From Caenorhabditis remanei (taxonomy: Eukaryota; Nematoda; Chromadorea; Rhabditida; Rhabditidae): a stretch of 64,000 nt of DNA. How positions within the stretch are numbered: the first letter of the stretch is position 1; each line of letters begins with the position of its first letter. Position numbers and translations under genes: made by a program. This document shows positions 53,520 to 64,000 of the stretch, in pieces. The DNA lies in contig NC_071333.1 of NCBI RefSeq assembly GCF_010183535.1, positions 4,586,587 to 4,650,586 of the forward strand, given 5' to 3'. The notes beneath the pieces are model-generated. The model did not search any database. It saw only the letters and a program-made list of their open reading frames with translations, and had not been told where the DNA came from.

Positions 53520-54800
53520 ACCGGAAATGAGGCGATCCCTAGAAAATGATGTAACGATGGAGTATTGGGAGTTTTGATGAATTCACTCAAGAAGAGGACA
53601 GCTATTCCAAAGAGAAAGTAAGTTGTTCTTTTATTTAATAAATAAACTACTATTTCAGTTCTGTGACTCTGTTGGAAACAGGATAACTGGAATAATGCTG
53701 GCCCAAGCGACTTATGAGAAAACTTCGAAGAACATCCAACTATTGAACCAAAGGGGAAACAGACCAAATGTTAGATTGCATATAATACTGTGATCCGAGG
53801 CAAGTTATTTTCAAACAAACACCCTTTTTTTCAGAACATCTCCAGGTCCGGTTACAAAGCAACCAGGAGTTTTGCGCAACTTGGGAAACATACAAAAACT
53901 GGTGTGTTCTTCAAACAGTGGTGAACTACCGGGTTGAAAAAACTAAATGTTCACCAAGATGATGACCAGCCAATCATCATCTCTAAAGAAAAGTCGAAAC
54001 AACTAAGAGAGCATCTACAAATCAACTACATCGTTCCCAAAACTTGCTACCCAACTGGTCTGACAGATGAGATGCGAAAGGGCTCCAGTACGATGAAAAC
54101 AATCGCGCAGCACACTCGAATGTCGCCACAGCAGCGCTTGGAAAAAACGTGAAAGTTGATCACCGAGTTCCACAGCTACGAAATCGTGGAGCCTCAACTA
54201 CTGGAAAATTTGTTTTTCGGAAAATCTTGGCAACGTCGATTCTCGAGTTATCAAGTCGGAGCCGTTGCACGCTGAATGAACTAAATGTAAGAAGTATGAA
54301 GGAAGAAACGCGAAGTGGTCTCGTGGAGTCAAGGAAAGCGGTGTCTATCGTGGATTAGACATTACTAATTGGATGGTTATTGGACCGAATACTGGAAAAT
54401 CTGGAGTGCTCATTCAGAAGTTCATTGCAGAGTCTGGTAGTCTTGACAATTTGTTCAATTAGGAGATCCCTTGCGTGTTCCGATACAAGAAGTTTCTCCA
54501 AACAACCACAGGGAGGGTGTCAAGAATGCAGTTCATCAAGACGCTGGTGCTGATTTTCACATGCTCGTTGTGATGCTTGTCGATGACAACAAGAGGCGCT
54601 GCAATTTTTTAAAGTAATATCTCTGTGCCGACTCCCCAACACCCAATCAAAGCATCTATCTTCGTACTCTTGCCGGAAAAGCAAGCGATGGTGGAGAGAA
54701 CAAAACTTTCGGATCTATTGTGTTGAGTATCTTTCTTTATATGGATCGCAAAACTGGCGAGATAGCTGTCTAGTCAAAGCTGCCGAGTCTCAGAAAATCG
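53520..54800 (+). pseudogene. piwi-clade Argonaute pseudogene (PAZ to MID/PIWI)
   Basis: In succession the plus strand encodes, in different frames, pieces that follow the order of a PIWI/PRG protein. GNRITGIMLAQATYEKTSKN (~53675-53735) comes first, then GVFFKQW, then DDQPIIISKEKSKQL. Next is NYIVPKTCYPTGLTDEMRKG with HTRMSPQQR (54028-54140), the very conserved 'V-P-E-L-C-x-L-T-G-L-T-D-x-M-R' block. Then come YRGLDITNWMVIGP (~54350), GVKNAVHQDAGADFHMLVVML (MID) and RTLAGKASDGG ('V-x-x-K-T-L'). Frameshifts and stops (for example at 54150, 54356 and 54460) break the frame, and the catalytic PIWI part is missing. PRG proteins bind 21U piRNAs in the germline; this copy cannot. Confidence 0.75.
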
Positions 54801-55319
54801 ATATCACTGAAGTTTAAAAAGTGAGTATTTCTATTTGAAACCTAAAATGAGAAGTTGTTCTTTATTGAGCTTTTAGAGAGAAAAAAACATTCATAGAAAA
54901 TCATTTGTTAGATATTTAGCAAACCTTAGTTCAGCATCAAAAACATTATTCTCAGAGAAGTCGCAGCTTGCTGACGAGACCAACGACTTCTCTTTTTTTA
55001 ATCAGTGGTAGTTGATACTGTCCAAGCATTAAATGGTCGAAACAGTCTTAGAATCAGATATATCTTTTTGAAAGTTAAACAATATTGATTTCCCGCAGTT
55101 CATTGATGTATTTCGAGTGTCCCCAAAATGTCAATTGAGAAGATTACGATGAGGAAGCCGGAATGATTATTCAACTGTTGAATAATTAGGTAAATTAACA
55201 TATTCTTAATCTATAACACTGTGTTGAAATCATAACATACATATTTGGTTGAGAAAATCCTTCCTCAATTCATTTTGAAACTTGACGTGACTTTTCGCAA
55301 CTGACCAGAATTTAGGATT

Positions 55320-55760
55320 CTTAAAAAAGTTGGGTGACTTTCGTCTGTAGCGTTTTATTTTTGAGCTAAACACGTGAATGCTATGAACTGGACAGTATTA
55401 ATGATTGAGCTTTCAAACGTGAAAGCATTTACTGGGTGAGATTTCAATGTACAAATTCAAAAGACATATCTACAGAAAAAGCCAAGTCGTCACTGAATCT
55501 AATACTATCGTCATCGAATAGATGTTGTCTGCCGGTGACGTCGGTTTTATATAGCCAGTGACGTTTTTATCAGTTTGAGATTTATTTTGGCTCCCAGCCG
55601 GGGTTGAATATTTCAGTTTTTACGTATTTCTATAGTTTTGTGTTCTTCAACCGCCTGTTCTGTCTGTATCGAGTTTTCGAATAAAATTTTCCATAGAACA
55701 CTTTTACTGAATTCCAGTCGGCTATTGTCAGTGGGAGATGTCCTGTGAGAAAGCATTCTA
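55320..55760. repeat. possible solo-LTR-like sequence
   Basis: TGTTGTCTGCCGGTGACGTC is followed by GGTTTTATATAGCC (TATA-like) and, about 160 bp later, AATAAAA. This fits an LTR promoter/polyA layout, but no partner LTR or target duplication was found. Confidence 0.25.
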
Positions 55761-55910
55761 CATATTAACCTGCAACAGTTAAGCAATTGATAACTTCAGA
55801 GGTAGGTATTATCATGTACTGTTGTGAATAAACAATCAACGCTTGAACAATTCAATTAATTTATGATAATTTATTAGATAAAAATTAGAACAATTAAATT
55901 AAAAATTCCA

Positions 55911-56257
55911 TTATTTATCCGGTTTTCTGATACTCTCTGGAACTTGTTGTCGTAGTTTCTGCGAAAAAACTACACATACACTGGAAAATGCTTTTGGAAA
56001 GACCCAAAAAATAAAACTTACAGCAAATAAAGCTTTCATCAGATGCTTATAGTTGGCGAGTGGTTTTTCCAACTTGCCAAAATGCTGAAATCTTTGGGTT
56101 AGGAACACACAAAGCGGAAATTAGGTTAACTTCACACACTAATACAATAAATAATAAATACTAGAATTTCAAAAGAATCAAATCGTTTCGTGAAAGACAA
56201 ACCACCAAAATAGGTGTCAGCCATTCCGTTAAGCCAACGGGGAGAGAATGATTCCAT
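55911..56257 (-). CDS. small 68-aa basic protein, 3 exons
   Basis: Exons 56257-56162, 56084-56022 and 55958-55911, each a multiple of three, join to a 207-nt frame ending TAA. The product starts MESFSPRWLNGMADTYFGG, continues HFGKLEKPLANYKHLMKAL and ends QVPESIRKPDK. Splice sites are good (AAGATTTCAG, TTTTTCGCAG). It is basic and probably helical, with no signal peptide or recognised family. The 104-bp upstream A-rich stretch gives no promoter motif. Confidence 0.55.
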
Positions 56258-57160
56258 TTTCAAAAAAAACTTGGCATGAGAAAAAAAGACGCAAAAAAGC
56301 AGATATACGTAGATGATTTTTTTATTACTCTGCGGGAACTAACATCGGTTTTCTGTGTTCTCTCTTCGATCGATCTGTTTACATTGTTAAGGAATTCACA
56401 CTTTCAAGAATTGATCAAGATATGTGGTTGCTTTTGATACGCGAAATCTTTCAAATCGTTTTTTTCGCTTCTAATAAACAGCAATCTTTTTGTTTATTTA
56501 GTTTCTTTTTACACGTCACATATACCTTCTTCTTGAGTTTCCAAGTATGTTTCTTTGGAGCAGAATGGATGGTGATTGATAGGTAAATGAATAAATGAAC
56601 AGTTGAGACAGCGCAAACTAGAGGAACTTCCCCCCCCCCCCTTTCTCTATTTCTTTATTTTTTTCCGCTCGTTTCTTTCTTGTTTCGTGTGTATTTGTAT
56701 GGTTGTCGGGAACTTTTTGCTACAGCGGGACATGTATGAACCGAGAGTGCCGAGCAAGAGAAAAAAAGGGGCGCATGTTTCATGCAGAAAAACTTTGTCG
56801 ACGAAACGCGCTTGTCTTCTCCTCTCTGACATTAGATATTCCAGTTTTTTCTTTGTTTTTGGCGGGTTTTTCTACCTCCGCATTCCATTTACTGCTCAAA
56901 AAGCTTCTAGAACCATTATTCATTGAATGTTGAAGAGTGCCTCTTTTGCTGCTAAAGCCCGATTTTCTGTTTCAAAACTTTTTTTATTTTTCAGATCGTC
57001 ACATTTGTCAATGTGAAGTAAGAAACCATATGACATTTTGAATCAATGATTCAGAAGTATGTTTTTTCACTATTATAATTGAGGGAGATTGTGAGTAACA
57101 GTAATTTCAGCCCTCACGGCGAAAAATGTGTTTTTTTAGTGACTAAAATATTTGAATGCC
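56258..57160. other. intergenic, possible regulatory DNA
   Basis: Contains a C tract (~56630-56641), T/C-rich stretches and unsupported open frames at 56603-56933. Confidence 0.3.
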
Positions 57161-57164
57161 GAAT

Positions 57165-57921
57165 CTACGTTATGTTTTCAGATAATCTGCCCAGCTGACC
57201 AACATATTGATAAACATCGGTACCCACCAGCCAGATAAACGATGTGTTGGCAACATATGCTGAAAATAAGAAATGACAACTTGAGACGAAAGAATTCTGG
57301 AGTGTGTCGCGGTTAGTGAGGATGACGAAACTGTCGTTTTCCTCTCCGCCAAAGTTTGGTCTATAGGAGGAGAGTTGACGATTGGGCCTGATGCTAAGAA
57401 TAACTGAAAAGTATTTGGATAGTTAAGTTATCATTACTGACCATTCAAAAACTTCTAAGAATTGTAATGAGGTGCTCGTAGTAATGATCTGCCCTTTTAA
57501 GACTGTTTCTTCTTTTTGAAATAAAATGAATGCAAAGTCAACTATTATCATAATTGCTTTTTTTTCTTTTAAAAAAGCAAGCAAGAGTTCAGAAATATTT
57601 CAAAGAGTTCTTTCTGAACTATGAACTGTAACATGTCAAGAAGTAAGTATACAAGCAAAAATAACATTTCAACTGGAAGTCTTCTGCAGCCATCAATTAA
57701 CTCCACCGTATTCACTTTTTCAGTATTCAAATCTCTGAACCATTTGCTGAAATGATCTGGAATAATTATCCATACTCCGTGATCCTGTAACACAATTTTT
57801 GCCAGATAGAAACACTGCAGTTTCCTTATCCCAAATAACCGCAAGGCATTTATGTGTTCCTTTTTCCTGTTGTGTTGACTTTGTTTCTATCCGATACCAC
57901 TCAATGAAGTGGGATTTTGTT
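57165..57921 (-). CDS. partly resolved minus-strand gene(s), two strong exons
   Basis: Exon 57921-57720 opens after TTATTTCAG and encodes SHFIEWYRIETKSTQQEKG, then AVIWDKETAVFLSGKNCVTG and FQQMVQRFEY followed by TGA. The 'F-x-S-G-K-x-x-x-T-G-[AS]-[KR]-S' pattern recalls one repeat of TATA-binding protein, but weakly. Exon 57403-57165 opens after TACTTTTCAG and encodes 78 residues (PNFGGEENDSFVILTNRD ... FIWLVGTDVYQYVGQLGRL) to TAG. Between them lie further open segments that I could not join in phase. They may be terminal exons of two nested or alternative transcripts. Upstream exons were not found. Confidence 0.45.
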
Positions 57922-58612
57922 CTGAAATAAATAACGTTAAAAATTTGAAATTAGTGAGTTTTTTTGGTATTGATGCTAGAGTTTCCGACGACGACGGTGT
58001 TATTTTTTCTATTACTTACTAGATAAGGCAGTCAAATGCCTTTCATAAACATACACGCGTGGAAAACAAAATGAGCAGAAATATGAAAAAAACATTTGTT
58101 TGTTTACGAAAGCAGACAAAATCGCGAAAAATTGTGAAAAAAAAATACTATCTAGAATTTCTCTATCACTGTATCCGCTAGAAAAAGCTCAAAACTCAAT
58201 GCGAAATCTTTCATAAAATGCTGTCTTACGGTGTGCAACCTGACTGGAAAAGCTTGATGTGAACCGCTATAAACAAACGGGGGAAATTCAGGAAAATTTG
58301 AAACCAATTCACTGGGAATTAATGAAATATATTTTGCTTGTTCAAAGTATAAGTCGATATGTACGTTCCCCTTTCGTCTCCTCTCTCGGTCATTTTCTCT
58401 TCAACACATTGTTGGCAGGAGGAGGTCACCGCTAGCTGTACACACTAACACACATAAACCGATCGAGTAAGAGAAACCACAGATAGGAAAAATAGATAGT
58501 GATGAGAATGTCTGTTGCTCTCAGTTTTGCATTATCTCTATCGGTAGTTCACTGACCGCCACTTGTTCTTTCTAAAGAAACGTATACGGAGACACGCGGA
58601 GATAGCGTAAGT

Positions 58613-58837
58613 ATGGCAAAAAAAGATGGAGGGAAACGGACGGAGAATAAGTATTGCCGTTTCGTAAGGAGGCAAATTGAGAAAAAAGATAGGGAGGAAA
58701 AAGGTTCAGCAAAATTTCTCATTATTTTTGGAATGATTGTATGTGTATTCGATATAGGTTCCGTTAGATGTGAAATGCAAATAACACATCTACTCTACAT
58801 CACATCTATGTATATCTGTCATAGTTGTACGGAATAA
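58613..58837 (+). CDS. doubtful 74-aa open frame with hydrophobic segment
   Basis: Starts MAKKDGGKRTENKYC, very basic, then one hydrophobic stretch (FLIIFGMIVCVFDIG). A donor-like GCGTAAGT directly precedes the ATG, so the region may instead be the 5' UTR or intron of another gene. Confidence 0.2.
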   Translation: MAKKDGGKRTENKYCRFVRRQIEKKDREEKGSAKFLIIFGMIVCVFDIGSVRCEMQITHLLYITSMYICHSCTE

Positions 58838-58839
58838 GA

Positions 58840-60900
58840 TTTTTTTATTTCCGAAATCCGGAGACCGGATTCCGGACAACTATGATATCTAAATGTATCT
58901 AAAAATTTATTGACTTCAACTACCTAATAACACCACCTTCGGGTTAAAAAGTTTCAGAAAGTTGAAAAAAGCGTTCATATTGCTAGATGAGTACCAACAA
59001 CTTTTGAATCAACAGAAAAGACATTGCCGAATGTAAAAAAAAAAACGCTACAAAATCCATGAGAGCTTTTCGACAATGTCTGAAGATGTTTAGCAAAGTT
59101 TTAGTTACTGACATTGGTAATATTAGTCAATATAAAGTTTAAGACGATGTATCTTTTACTTTCCATCATCTACATGATTCGAAAAGATTTTTATCAATTT
59201 TTAAAGTGTTTGGAATAAAAACTCGCCATAGTTTTAAAATCGTGAGCATCATTGTCATTGAGGCATTTGTTGTTTTTCTAGATTGCTTCCATATCATGAA
59301 TCTGCCTCCAACTGTTATCATCTATAACTTCTGGCTTGAAAATGCTCGATTTTTAACAGGTTGGTCGTCCATGGAGTACCAGGGTTTAATTTTTGCAAAT
59401 ATCTCATCTGAAATCTCAATTTTTAGTAAACTTAATACTTAAAGTATGTTGAAATTGCGGAAATTCAATTAAAAAATGCAAATTCCTCTGAAAATTTAGT
59501 GAGAATCACCTGTAATAGTTGAAAATACAAAACTCGCAAATTTTTTGTAAATTCTCGAGCTGGAATTTCAACTCTAATAAAAATGAAAAGATGTGAACAT
59601 AAATTTCTTCAAAGTTTTCACATGAAAACAGGTGAAATAGATCAGAAATTGAACAAAAATACGAAAAAATAACTTCTACCCTGGAGAATTTTACGTTGCG
59701 GCTGGCCTAATTCACCACCTCGGCCAGCCGAGTCATTTTGGTGGGAATTCAAAATGGACTGTTTGCTGACTCGCTTTCTTGCAAGTTTTGAAAGAATTTT
59801 AGTATTAATTTCACAGTTTTGCTTTTGAAAAAGATAACGGTAAATATACGTGGTAATCCACATGAAAGTTTCCTGAATAATCGGTAGTGCATATTTTGTG
59901 CGAAAAATAAAGGAAACTTATTGAAACTGTAAAAGGGCAAATCTGATACAAGAAAAAGCTTCGATTAAAAAAAATTCTTTAACTTTTGTATAGATGCTGG
60001 TAGTAGATGGTATATTAAAACTGGGTGTGGGTAAAGACAAAACGTTTTGAGATGTGTACTGGTTATGTCGATTTCTGAAAAGTACCAACAATAGTTCAAC
60101 TTCAGATACGGACTCTAACTCGAAACAAAATCACTGAATTAACGAGTAATATACTTTACTTGTTAGAGGTATTCAATAATTGATAAGAGACTATTTGTTG
60201 AGGTGCAAGCACAATGAAAAATTATGTGGAAGTGAGAGAAGAAAACACTAGTAGAAAGGAAGAAACGGCGATAAGAATCTATTAGGGAGACCAGCCAAGA
60301 AACTGAAGAATGAAATGAATGAGCGAGGTAATCAGGACGACAAATGAAGTTTTAAAACACCATTATTTTATTTGACTAATGTATAATGAACGTCTATAAA
60401 AATTTTAAAAATTATAAAAGTTATATGTGTTGAACGCATTTCGTTTCTTCTTAAAAATTCAATTCAACGACTAATTGACTTTGTTTTTCCTTTGACGAGT
60501 CATATTTGCATACAACTTCTTTAAAAAACTGTGAAGAAAAATAGTATTCATCACAAATTCACGGTCTGCTGTCGGAGAGTGTTAAAAGCGGATCTAAATT
60601 ATTTGAAAATTCACGGAATGGTCTCGTAGTTGAAAAATACCAAATACAGTATTTTTGAGCTTTGCAGGTTTCAAAAGAACTGCAAATCATGTTGTCCGCT
60701 TCGAGACAATTTAGAAAACATTAGATGAGTCCGGTGGCACACTGTGAATTTATAATTATAAGTTAACGGTTTTTGACTATTATTTATTTTCAGTTTACCC
60801 CTCTTTTTTAATTCTAGTATGTCTCTTTGTTTGGGCTTTCAAGAAATTACTTTCCGTACCAAACTTTTTTTTTCGCTATTTTGAGAGTGCATATTTGTGC
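58840..60900. other. no supported gene
   Basis: Open frames at 59206-59442 and 59642-59940 lack support. A small hairpin lies at 59699-59730. Otherwise AT-rich. Confidence 0.3.
59699..59730. repeat. perfect 9-bp hairpin CGGCTGGCC/GGCCAGCCG
   Basis: GC-rich stem 59699-59707 pairs with 59722-59730 across a 14-nt loop, in otherwise AT-rich DNA. It may be the core of a degraded MITE. Confidence 0.6.
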
Positions 60901-60915
60901 TATTGACTGTTTCCA

Positions 60916-61149
60916 AAAGGTCGCTTCTGCGTGAACTGTGGATCGAACCTAGAGCTTCCCTTACGTCGTGGACAACGTTTTGTACAAAATCATCTGTTAC
61001 AAATTATACACACGCTCGGTGTCCAAACATTTGCTGCCACGACCGCAGTTTCAGATTTTAGTTTATCGGAGTCCGGTGCGTCAAATATTTCTGTGTCTGA
61101 CCCTTATAGACGAGTTGATACCCTTATATGTAGACGAGTTGATGCATAA
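60916..61149 (+). other. possible exon with CxxCG zinc-ribbon-like start
   Basis: The frame reads PKGRFCVNCGSNLELPLRRG and stays open to a stop at 61147-61149. FCxxCG is common in zinc ribbons, but no second CxxC follows within the frame. Splice partners were not found. Confidence 0.25.
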
Positions 61150-61411
61150 AGAAAAGTGGGTTGGCAGAATTAAAAGTCAGATAAGAACTAGTCGGAATTT
61201 CTGATATATTGCTTACCGTTTTCGGGAAATACACTATATTATGTACAACATTGTCTTATATTTTATTGAAACTACATTAAAAACCTGATCTTGATAAGAA
61301 GTTACATCGGCTGATTGTACTGATCTTAGTTGTTATCATATGCTAATTTCGTATTTTTGCGATATAAACTTTATTGATTTTAAAGAAAAAAAAACACGAT
61401 AAAATACGAGC

Positions 61412-61973
61412 TCATTCAAAAACGAGGTCATCGAAGGTGCCTTCGGAAGAGTTCTTGGATTCATACACTTTTTTCCCGTTATTCAACAAATTGAGATGAG
61501 ATCTGTAAATAATTATTGAATAAATTGCTTGGAAAAATTGTCAACATACTTGGTTGTCGAACGAAGGTTTTTGTATACCCTCAAAATTTGTCCGTTGGAT
61601 GTACAGTTGTGCACTGAAACTAATGATATGACATCGCTCTGAAAAATGAAATATTTTCATACAATTTGAAAACATTTATCTTACATTCTGGAGTGATTGG
61701 TCGCATTCAATGCGAGAAGATAAGGTAATGGTTCTTAAGGTGCAACTGAAAGGGATTTTTTGTAGTTCCTCATCAGCCTTTCTGAAAAAGTTGAGTATTT
61801 TTAAATATCTCAAACATTTTTAAAACTTACAGCTCTTCCTCAAGTAAAATTGCGCCAGCAAAACAAAATGTTTTCTCAAGATGACAGTTTATATCAATTT
61901 CAAAAGAAATCTGGTCAGAAGTGCCACAGGTCACCAGAACGGTGAAAATAAGAACAATTTCAGCAAACGTCAT
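61412..61973 (-). CDS. secreted Cys-containing protein, 139 aa, 4 exons
   Basis: Exons 61973-61831, 61781-61685, 61638-61550 and 61502-61412 join in phase to a 420-nt frame ending TGA. The product begins MTFAEIVLIFTVLVTCGTSD, a convincing signal peptide. The mature part has about five cysteines (INCHLEKTFC, PFSCTL, RIECDQ, HNCTS), compatible with disulphides, and sequons NCT and NSS. All three introns are 46-49 bp, with strong TTTTTCAG or TTTACAG acceptors. No known nematode secreted family (for example transthyretin-like) was matched. Likely extracellular; function unknown. Its exons are too short to show as long open frames. Confidence 0.75.
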
Positions 61974-62460
61974 GAGAACTTTGTTAGGAGGAACTAATCT
62001 GATTTGTTCGACCGAATTTTTATCACAAATTTTGAAGGGGCGGATCCAATTCGATTCGTTGTCGGAAAACTAGACAAGTACTGATAATAAGAAATAGATA
62101 TGCCTGATACGAGCAAAGTCCACTAAACAAACCACGCTGAGAAGAGAAATCGGCTAACACATAAGTTGTTTTTTCTTTTCTGAAAAAAAAGAATTTAGGA
62201 AGAATTTAGCAGAGAAATTTTGTGAAACTGATGGCATGGGAGAAATTCTTGTAAATAAAATTTAAAAAACTTGAGAATTTCTTCAAAAAAACATTTGATT
62301 GATATACTATAAAAACGCAATTACCCTGTAGCAGTTCTCTCAATTTCTGTTAGAATTGATGTTTATAGAAGAAATGCAACCCTCAGCTTTTTTGTTCAGT
62401 TCCTGTTTGTGAACCTAATGAGAATCTAAATGTGCAACTGTCGACTATCTCAAATTTTCA
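61974..62460. other. 5' flank of the secreted-protein gene; no other gene
   Basis: AT-rich sequence without further recognisable elements. Confidence 0.3.
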
Positions 62461-62523
62461 TAGTTTCGAATGTTTTATGGCTAGTTTCAAATGTTTTATG
62501 GCTAGTTTCTAATGTTTTATGGC
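62461..62523. repeat. 3 x 21-bp tandem repeat
   Basis: The unit TAGTTTCxAATGTTTTATGG + C is repeated three times (62461, 62482, 62503), differing only at one base (g, a, t). Confidence 0.9.
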
Positions 62524-63065
62524 TATCTGTTAAAATTTCAATTACCTAGATAAGAAAAAAATTTGAATTTTAGATGTCACTATGAACTATCTAAACGTTT
62601 TACGACCATATTCGAGTACGAGACGACAATTTGTTTCAATACAATACAAGTTAGAAAATTGAACAGTATTGTGGTGTCATTGAATTAGTCCTACATATAT
62701 GAAAAAACTATTTCACGGTTTTCAAACTGTCAGCATAATAAATCAACACAATTTTTAGTTCACTGTATCTTATCAGAACTAGACAATGCGTTTTCTGGGT
62801 CTAAAATACCTTTCATATCAGTAACATTCTTATACAGTTCAACTTGTTATTTTTTCTAAACAACATTATATCATTGACCTTTTTTCATCTTTCAACTTGT
62901 AATCACCCTCCATACATCACATTCATTTTGGAATTTCCTGGAGCCAAACTGCGTATAAACTGCACGTAACAACGACTGCTTCTTGCACAAAATGTCAAGA
63001 AATTATATTTTTATCGCCTTCCGCCTTGTTGTTTCTTCAGCACCGGTCGAAAAGTTTATGGTTCC

Positions 63066-63089
63066 GGCTGTTTTCAAAGGAAAACAGCC
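63066..63089. repeat. perfect 10-bp hairpin with 4-nt loop
   Basis: GGCTGTTTTC - AAAG - GAAAACAGCC. Could form an RNA or DNA hairpin; no associated gene is evident. Confidence 0.7.
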
Positions 63090-64000
63090 AATTACATCGC
63101 TTCTCATTGCAGACCAAATTGTAGACTGAAACTTCTCAACGTGAAGTATATGTAGTAGTAGTGTATTTAACTGATCACAGATGTTTTGACTATTAGAGGA
63201 TTATCAAGCAGCAATAGTTAGTAGACGCAACTATCAAAAACGGTTGTCTAATAAATAGTGAATTAGCATATAAACAAGAAAAAGTTTTCACTTTTCTAGA
63301 AGTTTTGTTAGTACTCCTTTTTAACACATCTGTTAGGTTTCACTAGCAATCATTCGATTTGAAAAAACCAGTCTGCTGTTTCTTAAAAAAAAACAATATA
63401 TTCAATCATTAGATTCATCTTTATTTCTCCAATAATGTGAATCGTTATCAGTTTTGTGCTCAATTTAAAAAAAAATTTCGATTGTGAGATCAAAAAGTCG
63501 CGGGACAGAAGAATAGGGAAATTTATTGACAAAAAAAGAACGCCATCAAAATGTTCATATTGTTTTTTTATAACATAATACATATATTTTTGGACCAAAA
63601 CTGAAAAAGACTGGTCGTCTTCTGTAGTTTTGTTTTGTTTTTTCTAGCTTTGTCGAACTTATTGGTGCTAATCTTTTTCCACCTAACTGCATGACAACTT
63701 CTAAATCTGAACTTCTTCTTCTCTGGTAGCAAAATGAAGTAATATAGATGTATCCCCCCATTCCTCCAGTCGTAAAAATCGTTATCTATTCAGAACCCAT
63801 GTCAAATGACTCCGACGTCAATATTAAAACTGTGAAATTGGGCAGTCATAAAACTGTGGCAAAAGGTTTTGATTGACATGTCACGAACAAATTATGATCA
63901 ACAATTTCTGGAAATCTACGCATCAATTGAAGCAGAAGTAGTATTTTTCCGATTGACACGTCAACAGTGAAGGAATGAACACGAATGTGAGCAGAAAATG
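63090..64000. other. no supported gene; weak exon candidate at 63640-63735 (-)
   Basis: On the minus strand, after TTTTGCTACCAG, the frame RRSSDLEVVMQLGGKRLAPI is Lys/Arg-rich and coding-like, but no matching exon was found before the window edge. Confidence 0.25.

Noticed and set aside
56630..56641. C tract as a functional element
   Set aside because: Only about 12 bases and no partner or context; ordinary homopolymer.
1..64000. CRISPR arrays, bacterial operons, ribosome binding sites, rRNA genes
   Set aside because: Sequence is nuclear animal DNA; no regularly spaced repeats of CRISPR type or rRNA-like segments were seen.

Overview
The window reads as nuclear DNA of a Caenorhabditis-type nematode. 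This is inferred from an AT-rich background, many introns of 37-90 bp with TTTTCAG-like 3' splice sites, acceptors a few bases before start codons as expected for spliced-leader trans-splicing, dispersed TACAGTAACC repeats, and nematode-style transposon debris. No species is claimed. There are no prokaryotic features, no CRISPR array and no convincing tRNA or rRNA gene. Gene models were built by hand from open frames and phase-matched splice sites; all are predictions.

Layout. 1-6 kb: repeat-rich, with a dense TTCnnGAA (heat-shock-element-like) array at 0.6-0.9 kb and the first of three copies of a 2.3 kb dispersed repeat. 6.07-14.67 kb: the most striking structure, a pair of roughly 0.5-0.8 kb inverted repeats enclosing two divergent multi-exon genes only 62 bp apart. 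One encodes a 663-aa protein with a DUF7869-like, RNase-H-type transposon domain, the other an unrecognised 700-aa protein. I propose a two-gene DNA transposon. 14.7-20 kb: nested transposon debris, with inverted integrase fragments and hAT-like MITEs with 8-bp target duplications. 20.4-24.4 kb: a 242-aa type I membrane glycoprotein gene and a 150-aa gene with a possible poison exon. 25.6-30.7 kb: two adjacent further copies of the 2.3 kb repeat.

31-38 kb: a 101-aa gene, then a broken head-to-tail array on the minus strand whose pieces match the parts of BAZ2-type chromatin proteins (MBD/TAM, DDT, WHIM1 and bromodomain), interspersed with TGTCTGTC-rich satellite. 39.7-46.2 kb: hidden small multi-exon genes (64 aa and a partial gene) and a 185-aa coiled-coil gene with a decayed 1.26 kb mariner in an intron. 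46.2-48.2 kb: copies of a promoter-like repeat also found before the 23 kb gene. 49.8-52.5 kb: a five-exon gene with one in-frame TAA. 53.5-54.8 kb: a piwi-clade Argonaute pseudogene. 55.9-62 kb: a 68-aa gene, a partly resolved gene and a 139-aa secreted-protein gene, with little recognisable elsewhere.

Overall this resembles a chromosome-arm region: few conserved genes, many small lineage-specific genes, much transposon turnover and several recent local duplications.
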